In this document: one piece after another, positions 17,677 through 26,842 of the stretch
How the letters are laid out: every line of letters begins with the position of its first letter
Numbering within the stretch: the stretch's first letter is position 1
Assembly (NCBI GenBank): GCA_944325445.1
Contig: CALVAG010000005.1
Coordinates: 93,152-157,151, forward strand
Direction of reading: 5' to 3'
DNA: 64,000 nucleotides
From: an uncultured Bacteroidales bacterium
Lineage (GTDB): Bacteria; Bacteroidota; Bacteroidia; Bacteroidales; UBA932
The notes under the pieces: generated by a model
Told to the model about the DNA's origin: nothing
Database searches by the model: none
The model's input: the letters and a program-made list of their open reading frames with translations, nothing else
Made by a program: the position numbers and the translations under genes

Positions 17677-18804
17677 ATGAGAACAATAATAAGCGGGGGC
17701 GGGACAGGCGGCCACATATTCCCGGCAATATCCATTGCAAACGCCATTAAGGAGCTGGACAATGAAGCGGAAATACTCTTTGTCGGAGCAAAAGGACGTA
17801 TGGAGATGGAGCGGGTTCCCGCTGCCGGATACAAGATAGAGGGCATTCCTGCCAAAGGGCTGAAAAGGCCGTTGTATAATCCCGCGAACCTGCTCATAGC
17901 GATAGATTACATAAAATGCCTCTTTATGGCAGGAAAAATTTTAAAACGCTTCAAACCGGATGTCGTAGTGGGAGTGGGAGGATATGCCAGCGCGGCCATT
18001 GTGGCAGCCGCCGCAAAAAGGGGAATCCCGGTTTTACTTCAGGAGCAAAACTCCTTTGCCGGACTGGTAAACCGTAAAAACGGAAAATCCGCCGGAAAAA
18101 TCTGCGTGGCATACGAAGGGATGGAACGTTTTTTCCCGAAAGAAAAAATAGCCATTACGGGAAATCCCGTGAGAAAGGATATAACCGGATCCACACCGGA
18201 ACAAAAGGCTGAAGGATTGAAGCATTATAATCTTTCTCCCGACAAGAAGTGTATTTTCGTTGTCGGAGGAAGTCTGGGATGCAGAACCCTGAACGAATGT
18301 ATGAAAAAGGAGATTGGAAACGGCACGCTCTTTAACGGGGATGACGAAAGCGTACAGCTCATATGGCAATGCGGCAAATATTATAAGGACGAGATCGATA
18401 ATTTCATGAAGGGAAGAGATACCGCAGGGATTTTCTACTCCGATTTCATACAACGCATGGACCTGGCCTACGCTGCGGCGGATATCGTAATAAGCAGGGC
18501 CGGTGCCGGTACCATATCTGAACTTGCCATTGCAGGCAAATGCACGATATTCGTCCCATCTCCGATGGTAGCGGAAGACCACCAGACCCACAATGCAATG
18601 GCATTGGTAAAAAAGAACGCTGCAGCAATGATAAAGGATGCGGATGCATCCGAAGAGCTGACACCTCTTGTAAGGGAGCTGCTTGCAGACAGTGCAAAAA
18701 GGGAAGAATTTGAAAAGAATATCCTGCAATTTGCAAAACCGGATGCCGCCATGCAAATAGCGGAATACTGTATGGAGCTGGCATCTGGAAAAGAGAAACG
18801 ATAA
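17677..18804 (+). CDS. murG: Lipid II synthase MurG (UDP-GlcNAc transferase)
   Basis: Peripheral membrane GT28 enzyme adding GlcNAc to lipid I. I start at the ATG at 17677, giving MRTIISGGGTGGH with the glycine loop at 7-13; the frame runs back to 17644 but that would overlap ftsW. The 375-residue protein shows GVGGYASAA, LLQEQNSFAG, ITGNPVRKD, GGSLGCRTLNE, and the UDP-GlcNAc site ISRAGAGTISELA with SPMVAEDHQTHNA. murC follows after 13 bases. Confidence 0.96.
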   Translation: MRTIISGGGTGGHIFPAISIANAIKELDNEAEILFVGAKGRMEMERVPAAGYKIEGIPAKGLKRPLYNPANLLIAIDYIKCLFMAGKILKRFKPDVVVGVGGYASAAIVAAAAKRGIPVLLQEQNSFAGLVNRKNGKSAGKICVAYEGMERFFPKEKIAITGNPVRKDITGSTPEQKAEGLKHYNLSPDKKCIFVVGGSLGCRTLNECMKKEIGNGTLFNGDDESVQLIWQCGKYYKDEIDNFMKGRDTAGIFYSDFIQRMDLAYAAADIVISRAGAGTISELAIAGKCTIFVPSPMVAEDHQTHNAMALVKKNAAAMIKDADASEELTPLVRELLADSAKREEFEKNILQFAKPDAAMQIAEYCMELASGKEKR

Positions 18805-18817
18805 GGAGACATACAGA

Positions 18818-20173
18818 ATGATTGAAAATGTTTATCTGATAGGAATCGGAGGAATAGGGATGAGCGCCATAGCCCGCTACTACAACCATGCCGGTTATAA
18901 GGTAAGCGGATATGACAGGAGCGCGACCCCGCTCACAAAAGAACTGGAACACGAAGGAGTCGCGATTCATTACTCATGCGATATTTCGGCAATACCTGAA
19001 GAGATAGGGAAAACCCTCGTCATATATACTCCGGCCGTGCCTTCCGATTTCGGGGAACTGCTATATGTAAATGAAAAGGGTTATAAAGTCATTAAACGTT
19101 CGAAAGCGCTCGGGGAGATTGCAACCGGACAGTTTACCCTTGCAGTGGCAGGGACTCACGGCAAAACTACCACAAGTACTCTGCTCGCCCACATTCTCAC
19201 CAACAGCGGAACAGGCTGTTCAGCATTTTTGGGCGGCATTTCAAAAAATTATGACACCAACCTGCTGTTGAGTAAAAACAGAGTGCTGGTTGCGGAAGCG
19301 GACGAATTCGACCGCTCATTCTTGCAACTCTACCCCAACATTGCCATAATCACATCTGTAGACCCCGACCATTTGGACATATACAAGACATATGATGCCG
19401 TAAAAGAGGCATTCACCGCCTTCGCATCCCAGGTAAAGGGGAATGGATTCATAATAGTCAAACAGGGAATCTCTCTGGATCTGGACAAAGTCCCGGCAAA
19501 ACGCTACAGCTACTCCCTAAACGGAGAGGCCGATTTTTGTGCAAGAAACATAAGTATAACCGAGGGAGGATATTTTAAATTCGATTTGCAATCCCCGTCG
19601 GGCACAATAAAAGGGTGTATCATGGGGGTGCCAGGCAGAGTGAACGCAGAAAACGGCATTGCAGCCTCTGCAGCGGCGCTTTTATCAGGAATTGCTCCGG
19701 AAAAGATCAAAAGGGCCCTGTATGAATTCAAAGGTGTAAAAAGGCGGCTCGATGTCCATGTGAATACCCCTGAGGCAGTTTACATAGACGATTATGCGCA
19801 CCACCCTAAAGAGATCTCTTCGGCCATCTCATCTTTGAGAGAGATATTCCCCGGCCGGAGAATCTGCGGCATTTTCCAGCCGCATCTCTATAGCCGTACA
19901 AAGGACTTTGCACCGGAATTCGCCGAAAGCCTTTCACTTTTGGACAAACTTATTTTACTGGACATCTACCCGGCAAGAGAAAAACCTATAGAGGGGGTAA
20001 CCTCCGAAATAATATTCGACAAGGTAAGAATTGCAGATAAAATAATGCTGCACAAAGAGGAGCTCCTCCCCTACCTTGAAAAGGAGAGGACAGACGTATT
20101 GGTTACATTCGGTGCCGGAGACATAGACAAATTGGTAGGACCTATAACGGAAATTATATCGAGACGTATCTGA
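18818..20173 (+). CDS. murC: UDP-MurNAc:L-alanine ligase MurC
   Basis: First amino-acid-adding ligase of the wall precursor. The 451-residue protein has the N-terminal VYLIGIGGIGMSAIA Rossmann motif, the ATP loop GTHGKTTT (112-119), AEADEFDRSFL, the TSVDPDHLDIY block and DDYAHHPKEISS, which is typical of MurC. It lies 13 bases after murG and 5 before ftsQ. Confidence 0.96.
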   Translation: MIENVYLIGIGGIGMSAIARYYNHAGYKVSGYDRSATPLTKELEHEGVAIHYSCDISAIPEEIGKTLVIYTPAVPSDFGELLYVNEKGYKVIKRSKALGEIATGQFTLAVAGTHGKTTTSTLLAHILTNSGTGCSAFLGGISKNYDTNLLLSKNRVLVAEADEFDRSFLQLYPNIAIITSVDPDHLDIYKTYDAVKEAFTAFASQVKGNGFIIVKQGISLDLDKVPAKRYSYSLNGEADFCARNISITEGGYFKFDLQSPSGTIKGCIMGVPGRVNAENGIAASAAALLSGIAPEKIKRALYEFKGVKRRLDVHVNTPEAVYIDDYAHHPKEISSAISSLREIFPGRRICGIFQPHLYSRTKDFAPEFAESLSLLDKLILLDIYPAREKPIEGVTSEIIFDKVRIADKIMLHKEELLPYLEKERTDVLVTFGAGDIDKLVGPITEIISRRI

Positions 20174-20178
20174 CTATC

Positions 20179-20988
20179 ATGCTGAAAAAGATTTTGACAT
20201 ATTCGGGTATTACGATATTGACGGCAATGGTTGCCGCCTACTTCTACTTTGCCTCATCCCTTTATGCGAAAAAAAGCATGGAGAGTGTCTGCACCGGTGT
20301 TGAAGTGGAGATACTGGACAGCGCGTCAAATAAATTCGTAAGCAAGGAAGAGGTTATAGGAATCATAGACGGGTTCAACGGAAAAAGTATCGGCAGCAAA
20401 TGCCGTGATATAAATCTCGACAATATCGAACTTCTGCTAAACAGAAGGAGTGCGATAAAGGAGTCGCAGGCAAGTCTCACAAGAGACGGGATAATGAGAA
20501 TAGAGATAACGCAGCGCAGACCTATATTGAGGATAGAGACATCGGGAGGAGGCTTTTACATAGATGAATTCGAATATATATTCCCCCTTGTGGAGAGCTT
20601 CACATCCTATGTGCCGATAGTCACGGGACATATTCCGCTGGAACTCGATTCCGAATACAGAGGAGAGGCCGGACAAGAGGAGATGCCATGGATAACTAAA
20701 ATGTCTGAATTCGGGAAATTCCTGAATGAAAATCCGTTTTGGAGCGCCATGGTAGAGCAGATATATGTGGAGAAAAACGGAGATATTATCCTCTCCCCTA
20801 AAGTCGGAAAGTTGAAAATCATCTTCGGCGCTCCTGAAAACATAGAGATAAAGTTCAGAAAACTGCTTGCGTTTTATAAAAACATAGCTCCCGAAAAGGG
20901 ATGGGAACGCTACAACGAGGTGAATTTAAAATACAGGGGACAGATAGTCTGTAAGTTGAATACTCCATTAAAAACAAAAGAGTCATGA
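20179..20988 (+). CDS. ftsQ: Cell division protein FtsQ/DivIB
   Basis: Bitopic division protein that scaffolds FtsL/FtsB. The 269-residue product has a single N-terminal membrane helix (~7-27), a POTRA-like region (~40-110: VEILDSASNKFVSKEEVIGII to the ITQRRPILRIE strand), and a beta domain ending in VNLKYRGQIVCK. Similarity is weak across phyla, but the position between murC and ftsA, length and topology agree. Its last 4 bases (ATGA) overlap the ftsA start. Confidence 0.88.
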   Translation: MLKKILTYSGITILTAMVAAYFYFASSLYAKKSMESVCTGVEVEILDSASNKFVSKEEVIGIIDGFNGKSIGSKCRDINLDNIELLLNRRSAIKESQASLTRDGIMRIEITQRRPILRIETSGGGFYIDEFEYIFPLVESFTSYVPIVTGHIPLELDSEYRGEAGQEEMPWITKMSEFGKFLNENPFWSAMVEQIYVEKNGDIILSPKVGKLKIIFGAPENIEIKFRKLLAFYKNIAPEKGWERYNEVNLKYRGQIVCKLNTPLKTKES

Positions 20989-22310
20989 GAAGTCTGATAG
21001 CAGCGATCGATTTGGGAACTACAAAGGTAGCTTGCATTGTAGGCGAAAGGATAGCCAATAAAATTAAAATCATAGGATATAGCCAGGCTCCTTCGAAGGG
21101 TATTGCCAGAGGCGAGGTTGTAAATATCCAGAATGTGCTCGACAGTATAACTCCAGTCATACATTCGGTAGAAAACGGCATCGGTGCAAAGATAAATCAG
21201 GTATTCGTAGGCATCGCGGGGCAAAACATAAGGTGTGCGGCCACATCCAACCAGACTACGAGAAACGACCCGGACCAGATAATAACCAAGGAGGAGATAG
21301 ACAAATTTACGAACAGCATGTACAACACCTTCGTCCAAAACGGGGAGAAGGTACTGCATGTAATCCCCCAATGCTACAATATCGACGATTTTATGGGTAT
21401 AAGCGACCCGGTAGGCATGAGCGGGCAGCAGATTAACGCCAGTTTCAAACTCTTCATAGGGAGGAACAATTCCGCCAGCCTGAGCAAAAATGTAATTACC
21501 CGCGCCGGAATGGAGTTGAAGGGAATCATTCTCGAACCCATAGCTTCTGCAAAGGCTGTCGTTTCCCCGGATGAAGCCGAACTCGGCGTAGCGATACTCG
21601 ATATCGGAGGAGGCACATCCGATCTGCTGATTATTCAGGACAATATCATAAGACATGCCGCTGTCATACCTTTCGGAGGCAACTCCGTCACGGAAGATAT
21701 AAAAATGGGATGCGGCATAACCTCAAAGGATGCCGAAGCCATGAAGGTACAGTTCGGTTCATGCTGTCCGGATTATGCACAGCAGAAAAAGATAATAATC
21801 CCGGGAGTAGGCGGGCGCGGAAACAAGGAGATAGGAATTCCGGCATTATCCAGAATAATAGCCGCAAGAATGATAGAAATTTTCGAAGCCATAGGCTACG
21901 AAATAGAAAAATCGGGATACAAAAACATGCTCAAGGGAGGCCTCGTACTTACAGGAGGAGGCGCCAGAATGCAGAATATTGCACAGCTTGCCACAAGAGT
22001 AACAGGGCTGGAAGCCAAAGTCGCCTATCCTCAGGAGAGGATTGCAGCAGACTCGCTCCCCGAAGTGCTCTCGCCGGAAAACTCCACTGCCGTAGGGCTC
22101 ATACTTGCAGGATTCGAAATAATGGACAGGGAAAAAACCGTCTATCAGAGCGTGACGCCCATCAACTATGAGTTTTTCGGAGAGAAGGAGGAAGATAAAA
22201 AACCGGACGACGATAATGCGGAAAAGCCCAAGGAGAAGAAGAAATTATTCAAGAATCTCCTGAATATATTCAATACGGAAAAGATTTTTAACCAGGATAA
22301 CCAGGCATAA
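20985..22310 (+). CDS. ftsA: Cell division actin homologue FtsA
   Basis: Membrane tether for the Z-ring. The 441-residue actin-fold protein begins AAIDLGTTKVACIVGE (phosphate 1), has LDIGGGTSDLLI (phosphate 2) and a SHS2 1C domain between. The C-terminus is a highly charged linker (~395-415) then KKKLFKNLLNIFNTEKIF, a likely amphipathic membrane-targeting helix, with a few residues after it. The gene overlaps ftsQ by 4 bases and precedes ftsZ by one base. Confidence 0.95.
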   Translation: MRSLIAAIDLGTTKVACIVGERIANKIKIIGYSQAPSKGIARGEVVNIQNVLDSITPVIHSVENGIGAKINQVFVGIAGQNIRCAATSNQTTRNDPDQIITKEEIDKFTNSMYNTFVQNGEKVLHVIPQCYNIDDFMGISDPVGMSGQQINASFKLFIGRNNSASLSKNVITRAGMELKGIILEPIASAKAVVSPDEAELGVAILDIGGGTSDLLIIQDNIIRHAAVIPFGGNSVTEDIKMGCGITSKDAEAMKVQFGSCCPDYAQQKKIIIPGVGGRGNKEIGIPALSRIIAARMIEIFEAIGYEIEKSGYKNMLKGGLVLTGGGARMQNIAQLATRVTGLEAKVAYPQERIAADSLPEVLSPENSTAVGLILAGFEIMDREKTVYQSVTPINYEFFGEKEEDKKPDDDNAEKPKEKKKLFKNLLNIFNTEKIFNQDNQA

Positions 22311-22311
22311 T

Positions 22312-23673
22312 ATGTATAATGATAGCGACAATATAATAATTCCCGAGAGTTGGGAACCATGTACAAAATCCATAATAAAGGTCATAGGTGTAGGAGGCGG
22401 AGGATGCAATGCCGTAGACACCATGTATACGCAGGGAATCAAGGATGTGGAATTTGTAATATGCAATACGGACCGGCAGTCGCTGGACAATAATCATGTT
22501 ACCAACAAATTCTATTTGGGAAGCAAGGGGCTTGGAGCCGGGTGCGACCCGGAGCAGGGAAGAAGGGCTGCCACAGAAAGTGCGGACAAGATAAAGAAAA
22601 TGCTTTCCGACCAGAGCGAAATGGTATTCATTACGGCAGGAATGGGAGGAGGTACCGGAACGGGAGCGGCTCCGGTAATTGCACAGATAGCAAAGGAACT
22701 CGGAAAACTTACAGTAGGGGTTGTAACCCTCCCCTTCCGCGATGAGGGCGAAGCTTTCCTCAAACGGGCATTGATAGGTATCAAGGAGCTGCGCAAGCAT
22801 GTAGACAGCCTGCTTATAATAGACAATCAGAAACTCTATGAGGTCTTTGGAACGATACGCGCATTCGAAGCCTTTCCAAGGGCGAATGAAGTGCTCAATA
22901 CGGCCGTAAAGAGTATCGCGGAGATCATTACCAAGCCGGGGTTCATAAATGTGGACTTTGCCGATGTAAAAATGGTCATGAAGAATAGCGGAATGGCCAT
23001 AATGGGTATCGGTACGGCTTCTGGACCGGACAGGGCCTCGAAAGCCGTAGAGATGGCTTTCGAATCCCCTTTGCTGAATGACTGCGATCTGGAGACTGCA
23101 AGCGGAGTCCTTGTAAACATAAGTTCAGGAGAGGAAAACGGTCTTACCATGACCGAACTCAATCAGATTATGGAGTATGTGAACAGCTATACCGGAACTC
23201 CCGAGAAATTTAAAAGAGGTGTGGTGCTGGACAATTCCCTTAAAGATGAAATCAGCGTAACTATCGTAGCTACGGGATTCAAGATAAACAATCTGCCTCA
23301 AGTAGACATAGGAGATCCAGATACCATAATACTGGGAACCGAAAATCTCTTCTCCCCTGAAACCATTTCAGGCGCAAGGCTCACCTATGGGGCGGAACAT
23401 GGAACGAAAAAAGAGGAATCCGCTACCGATATGCAGGAAGCTGAACAGGGAAAAAACGAGTTCGAATGGAAATACCGAAAACCAGAAGGTAAACCTGCGC
23501 TCATACTCGAACCGGGCGATGATATCACAAAACTGGAACGCGAGCCCGCCTATCTGAGAAGAGAGAGACTGTTCAATGAAAACAGCGGGCGGCAAATGGA
23601 GAATGAACAACATGCAGATACAAAAACAGAGTTGCCGGATGAGAATTACATTCTCCCGTCCGACAACTCGTAA
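22312..23673 (+). CDS. ftsZ: Cell division tubulin homologue FtsZ
   Basis: GTPase that forms the division ring. The 453-residue product carries the tubulin signature GGGTGTG (112-118), the N-terminal VGGGGCNAVDTM, and a T7 synergy loop NVDFADVKMVMKN. The globular part ends near 330. A long linker leads to EPAYLRR (ending ~417), which resembles the conserved FtsZ tail peptide, but ~36 more residues follow it. It is the last gene of the cluster; a small dyad without a T-run follows the stop. Confidence 0.96.
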   Translation: MYNDSDNIIIPESWEPCTKSIIKVIGVGGGGCNAVDTMYTQGIKDVEFVICNTDRQSLDNNHVTNKFYLGSKGLGAGCDPEQGRRAATESADKIKKMLSDQSEMVFITAGMGGGTGTGAAPVIAQIAKELGKLTVGVVTLPFRDEGEAFLKRALIGIKELRKHVDSLLIIDNQKLYEVFGTIRAFEAFPRANEVLNTAVKSIAEIITKPGFINVDFADVKMVMKNSGMAIMGIGTASGPDRASKAVEMAFESPLLNDCDLETASGVLVNISSGEENGLTMTELNQIMEYVNSYTGTPEKFKRGVVLDNSLKDEISVTIVATGFKINNLPQVDIGDPDTIILGTENLFSPETISGARLTYGAEHGTKKEESATDMQEAEQGKNEFEWKYRKPEGKPALILEPGDDITKLEREPAYLRRERLFNENSGRQMENEQHADTKTELPDENYILPSDNS

Positions 23674-23696
23674 TCCGTTTATTCTCCTAAAACGGA
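23674..23696. terminator. Weak hairpin between ftsZ and the convergent lipoprotein gene
   Basis: TCCGTTT (23674-23680) pairs with AAACGGA (23690-23696), starting right after the ftsZ TAA. There is no clear T-run on either strand, so termination here is doubtful. The convergent gene ends 11 bases further on. Confidence 0.3.
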
Positions 23697-23706
23697 GATA
23701 ATATGA

Positions 23707-24375
23707 TTAAAGGCCCAGTTCTGCAACAGGGAGTTTAATCTCGACCTCGCCTGCAGAATATGGTCCCAAGACATATCTGTCATAGACAAATATGACTTCA
23801 TTTCCGGCAACATTCACAGATGAAGCCACATCCACTGTAGGAACGCCGTAATAAAGAGAGTCCGTATTTACGAAACGGCTCTGCAAAAGGCTGTCCACTA
23901 CACTCTTCTCAACCTTGAAAAGCTGGTCCTTTTCAATGAATTTTTTCTCTTTAGGACTGTAGTTCAATGCAATGCTTACAGTATTGCCATGAGCTCCGCC
24001 CGTGTACTCGTAAACAGTATATTTTACACTTACCAAATCCTCGGTAGCGGAATATACAGTATCCTTTACCGTAAGTTCACCTACGAAGCTGCTCTCTACC
24101 TCCATAGAGTCCTTCATAAAATTGATACCCTCTGTAAAATTCTCTACATAAGAGCTCATAAGTGCGGTAAGCGAATCGTTGAGAGGAGTCAATGCCGCAT
24201 TCAAATCAGCATCGGCACTTGTGTACAATGAACTTTCTACATTCAATTTGTAGCGCTCGGGAGCCTCTTCATTGAATGATTTGTCTACAACTTCTACAGT
24301 AGCTCCGCTGCAGGAAAAGAGCAGACCGCCGATAAAAACAGCCGCAGCCGCCTTCAATAAATAACTTTTAACCAT
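23707..24375 (-). CDS. DUF3298 (RsiV/PdaC-like) domain lipoprotein
   Basis: Predicted lipoprotein of 222 residues with lipobox LFSC (Cys22). The sequence YEYTGGAHGNTVSIALNYS, followed by F..KDQLFKV, is the signature of the DUF3298/DUF4163 module found in Bacillus RsiV and PdaC and in many Bacteroidota lipoproteins; in RsiV this region binds lysozyme. No catalytic domain is attached here, so a binding or unknown envelope role is likely. It has its own promoter and is transcribed towards ftsZ. Confidence 0.8.
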   Translation of the reverse strand: MVKSYLLKAAAAVFIGGLLFSCSGATVEVVDKSFNEEAPERYKLNVESSLYTSADADLNAALTPLNDSLTALMSSYVENFTEGINFMKDSMEVESSFVGELTVKDTVYSATEDLVSVKYTVYEYTGGAHGNTVSIALNYSPKEKKFIEKDQLFKVEKSVVDSLLQSRFVNTDSLYYGVPTVDVASSVNVAGNEVIFVYDRYVLGPYSAGEVEIKLPVAELGL

Positions 24376-24403
24376 AACTATTTGTTTTTAAACCTTTTGG
24401 CGG

Positions 24404-24433
24404 CAAAGGTAAACAAAATATGTGAAATGCAAA
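24404..24433 (-). promoter_or_regulatory. Promoter of the DUF3298 lipoprotein gene
   Basis: On the minus strand TTTG (24433-24430), an 18-base spacer, then TACCTTTG (24411-24404). This fits the Bacteroidota consensus. Predicted start of transcription is near 24398, about 23 bases before the ATG at 24375. Its -33 box is 4 bases from the -33 box of the divergent gltX promoter. Confidence 0.65.
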
Positions 24434-24437
24434 ATAG

Positions 24438-24469
24438 TTTGGCAATCTGTTTAATATAAATTATTTTTG
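24438..24469 (+). promoter_or_regulatory. Promoter of gltX
   Basis: TTTG (24438-24441), a 20-base spacer, then TATTTTTG (24462-24469), a full match to the Bacteroidota consensus. Transcription should begin near 24475, leaving a leader of ~15 bases before the ATG at 24490. Confidence 0.7.
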
Positions 24470-24489
24470 TCCGGTAATTTTTTTGAGAT

Positions 24490-26091
24490 ATGAGTCAGAA
24501 AAAAAGACGTGTAAGATTCGCTCCAAGCCCTACGGGGCCGCTCCACATGGGAGGTGTAAGGACAGCATTGTATAATTATCTTTATGCAAGGCAGGCAGAG
24601 GGAGATTTTATACTCAGAATAGAAGACACGGATTCCCAAAGATTCGTGCCGGGAGCGGAAGAATATATAATAGAGTCATTGAAATGGTGCGGCATCTACC
24701 CGGACGAAGGAGTGGACGCAGGCGGTAAAATGGTAGAGACCCCGTCAGAGAGGCATCCGCATGCACCGTACAGGCAGTCACAACGCAAGCCGATATATAG
24801 AAAATATGCAGAAGAACTTGTAAATAACGGCTTTGCATATTATGCTTTCGACACATCAGAAGAGCTGGATGCAAAAAGAAAAGAGGCTGAATCTCTGAAA
24901 AAGACATTTACATATAACCATATAACCAGAAAAGGATTGAAAAATTCGCTCACGCTTCCAAAAGAGGAAGTGGAGAGACGCCTTGCAGAGACAAACAACT
25001 GGACGATAAGATTTAAAAACCCCGAAAACAGAGTCGTGAAAATGGACGACCAGATAAGGGGGCATATAGAGATAAATACAGATACCCTGGACGACAAGGT
25101 GCTTTGGAAAGCAGCTGACGGACTTCCCACATACCACCTTGCCAATGTGGTAGACGACCACCTTATGGAGATAACGGATGTCATCAGGGGCGAGGAGTGG
25201 TTGCCGTCATTGCCATTGCACTATCTGTTATACGAGGCTTTCGGATGGGAAGAAAGCAGACCTTCATTCGCCCATTTGTCGCTGCTTTTAAAGCCCGACG
25301 GCAAGGGGAAACTCAGTAAAAGGGATGGAGACAGACTCGGTTTTCCTGTCTTTCCGCTGAAATGGGTAAATGCAGAGGGTGAGGTTTCACGCGGCTACAG
25401 AGAAGACGGTTACTATCCTCAGGCATTTATAAATATGCTGGCCCTTTTGGGATGGAACCCCGGTACGGAACAGGAAATTTTTTCGCTCGATGAATTGGTA
25501 AAGGCCTTTTCCCTCGACAGAGTCATAAAATCGGGTGCAAGGTTCAACCCTGAAAAGGCAAAATGGTTCAATCAGGAGTATTTGCGGATGCAGAGCGATG
25601 AAGAGTTGGCCAAAGAGTTCGTACCGATTCTGAAAGAGAACGGGATAGACACCGGCAAATACTCTATGGAGTATCTGAAACAGCTGTGCGCCCTTATAAA
25701 AGAGAGGGCACATTTCACAAACGATTTCTGGACAATAAGCCACTATATTTTTACGGCGCCGCAAAGCTACGCTGAAAACGACATAAGGAAATTCTGCACG
25801 CCTGAAAATCTCGAAAATATCAGAAAAGTAAAAGACTTTCTGGAAAAAACCGAAATAAAAGAGGCTCCGTATGCCAAAAAGGAAGAGGCTGTTTCGGTAC
25901 TTGAAGAGAGGCTTACAGGCTACATTAAAGAGAACGGATGGAAAATGGGCTCCATAATGAATACACTCAGGCTCTTTTTCGTAGGGGAGGCAAAAGGATT
26001 GGGAATTGCGGATATTATCTACTTTATAGGAAAAGATGAGGCTTTGAACAGAATTTCAGCCGCACTCGAAAAAATATCTATTGAGCGATAA
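24490..26091 (+). CDS. gltX: Glutamyl-tRNA synthetase
   Basis: Charges tRNA-Glu (class I synthetase). The 533-residue product has the HIGH-type motif HMGG (19-22) and KMSKS-type KLSKR (274-278), with FAPSPTGPLHMGG and RIEDTDSQRFV around the first. A ~12-residue insertion between DEGVDAGG and APYRQSQR makes it a little longer than the usual ~505. No glnS is seen in the window, so whether it also charges tRNA-Gln is unknown. The 3' end overlaps the convergent TonB-like gene by 14 bases. Confidence 0.96.
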   Translation: MSQKKRRVRFAPSPTGPLHMGGVRTALYNYLYARQAEGDFILRIEDTDSQRFVPGAEEYIIESLKWCGIYPDEGVDAGGKMVETPSERHPHAPYRQSQRKPIYRKYAEELVNNGFAYYAFDTSEELDAKRKEAESLKKTFTYNHITRKGLKNSLTLPKEEVERRLAETNNWTIRFKNPENRVVKMDDQIRGHIEINTDTLDDKVLWKAADGLPTYHLANVVDDHLMEITDVIRGEEWLPSLPLHYLLYEAFGWEESRPSFAHLSLLLKPDGKGKLSKRDGDRLGFPVFPLKWVNAEGEVSRGYREDGYYPQAFINMLALLGWNPGTEQEIFSLDELVKAFSLDRVIKSGARFNPEKAKWFNQEYLRMQSDEELAKEFVPILKENGIDTGKYSMEYLKQLCALIKERAHFTNDFWTISHYIFTAPQSYAENDIRKFCTPENLENIRKVKDFLEKTEIKEAPYAKKEEAVSVLEERLTGYIKENGWKMGSIMNTLRLFFVGEAKGLGIADIIYFIGKDEALNRISAALEKISIER

Positions 26092-26842
26092 ATCTATAGA
26101 CTATCTCACCTATTTCCCTTTCAGGCGCAGTGGATGAAGCCCTGAAACGGCTTCTCTTTGCGGCATCTATCGCCGAACGGATAAGGCACTCATCTGTTGA
26201 CGAGACACCCTCTATAACGGAAGCGGCAACCACATATCCTTTCCTGTTTACGGTTATTCTGACACTTACATCGCCTCCTCCGTAACATTTATAGACAGGA
26301 ACGGGAAGGGAGATGGCTTTTCTGCCATTTAAAGTATAGGATATGACAGAAGGCCCCTTGTAGCTTTCGCTACTGCTCTGCTGAACGGTTTTTCCCGGAA
26401 CGGAGACATTATCGCTGCCCTGGTCCATCTCCGCCAGCCTGCGCGACTCATCCAGCTTCCGCTGCAGCTCTGCCGCCTCATCATAAACCTGCGACGGATT
26501 CTCGAAACGGTCGTCTCTCAGTTCGCTTCCGCTTCTCTCCACGGCAACGTTCCTGTATGCGGCACGCTCGCCGGCAGGAGCTCTTCCGGAGAGCATCTCC
26601 TCCAATTCCTGCTGGGCCTGCTCCTTGACTTGCAATGCTTTCAGTTGCTGTTCGAGTTCTTCATATCCTGTAAAATCGAGCACAAAAGTATTCTCTTTCT
26701 GCATGACTCTACTTATAGAAGCAGACAATAATATTATCAACACCACAAGATGAAAAATCAGAGTGGAGTAAAATCCTATCTTCTTATCCTTATCTTTAAA
26801 CAGATCCTTCAGCACGGCTGCTCTCTTTAAGTGCCTTTTCAA
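26078..26842 (-). CDS. TonB-like energy transducer
   Basis: One membrane helix near the N-terminus (~24-44, FYSTLIFHLVVLIILLSASI), a charged and partly coiled-coil middle (~55-150), and a TonB C-terminal domain (~175-254) with VSVRITVNRKGYVVAASV and a C-terminal RFRASSTAPEREIGEIVYRF. It probably couples the inner-membrane proton gradient to outer-membrane transporters; the ExbB/ExbD genes ~6 kb away are candidate partners. The start is uncertain: the frame opens at a TTG (26842), overlapping udk by 47 bases; GTG at 26815 (20-base overlap) is as likely. The middle is short of the Pro-rich spacer of classical TonB. Confidence 0.82.
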   Translation of the reverse strand: MKRHLKRAAVLKDLFKDKDKKIGFYSTLIFHLVVLIILLSASISRVMQKENTFVLDFTGYEELEQQLKALQVKEQAQQELEEMLSGRAPAGERAAYRNVAVERSGSELRDDRFENPSQVYDEAAELQRKLDESRRLAEMDQGSDNVSVPGKTVQQSSSESYKGPSVISYTLNGRKAISLPVPVYKCYGGGDVSVRITVNRKGYVVAASVIEGVSSTDECLIRSAIDAAKRSRFRASSTAPEREIGEIVYRFIAQ

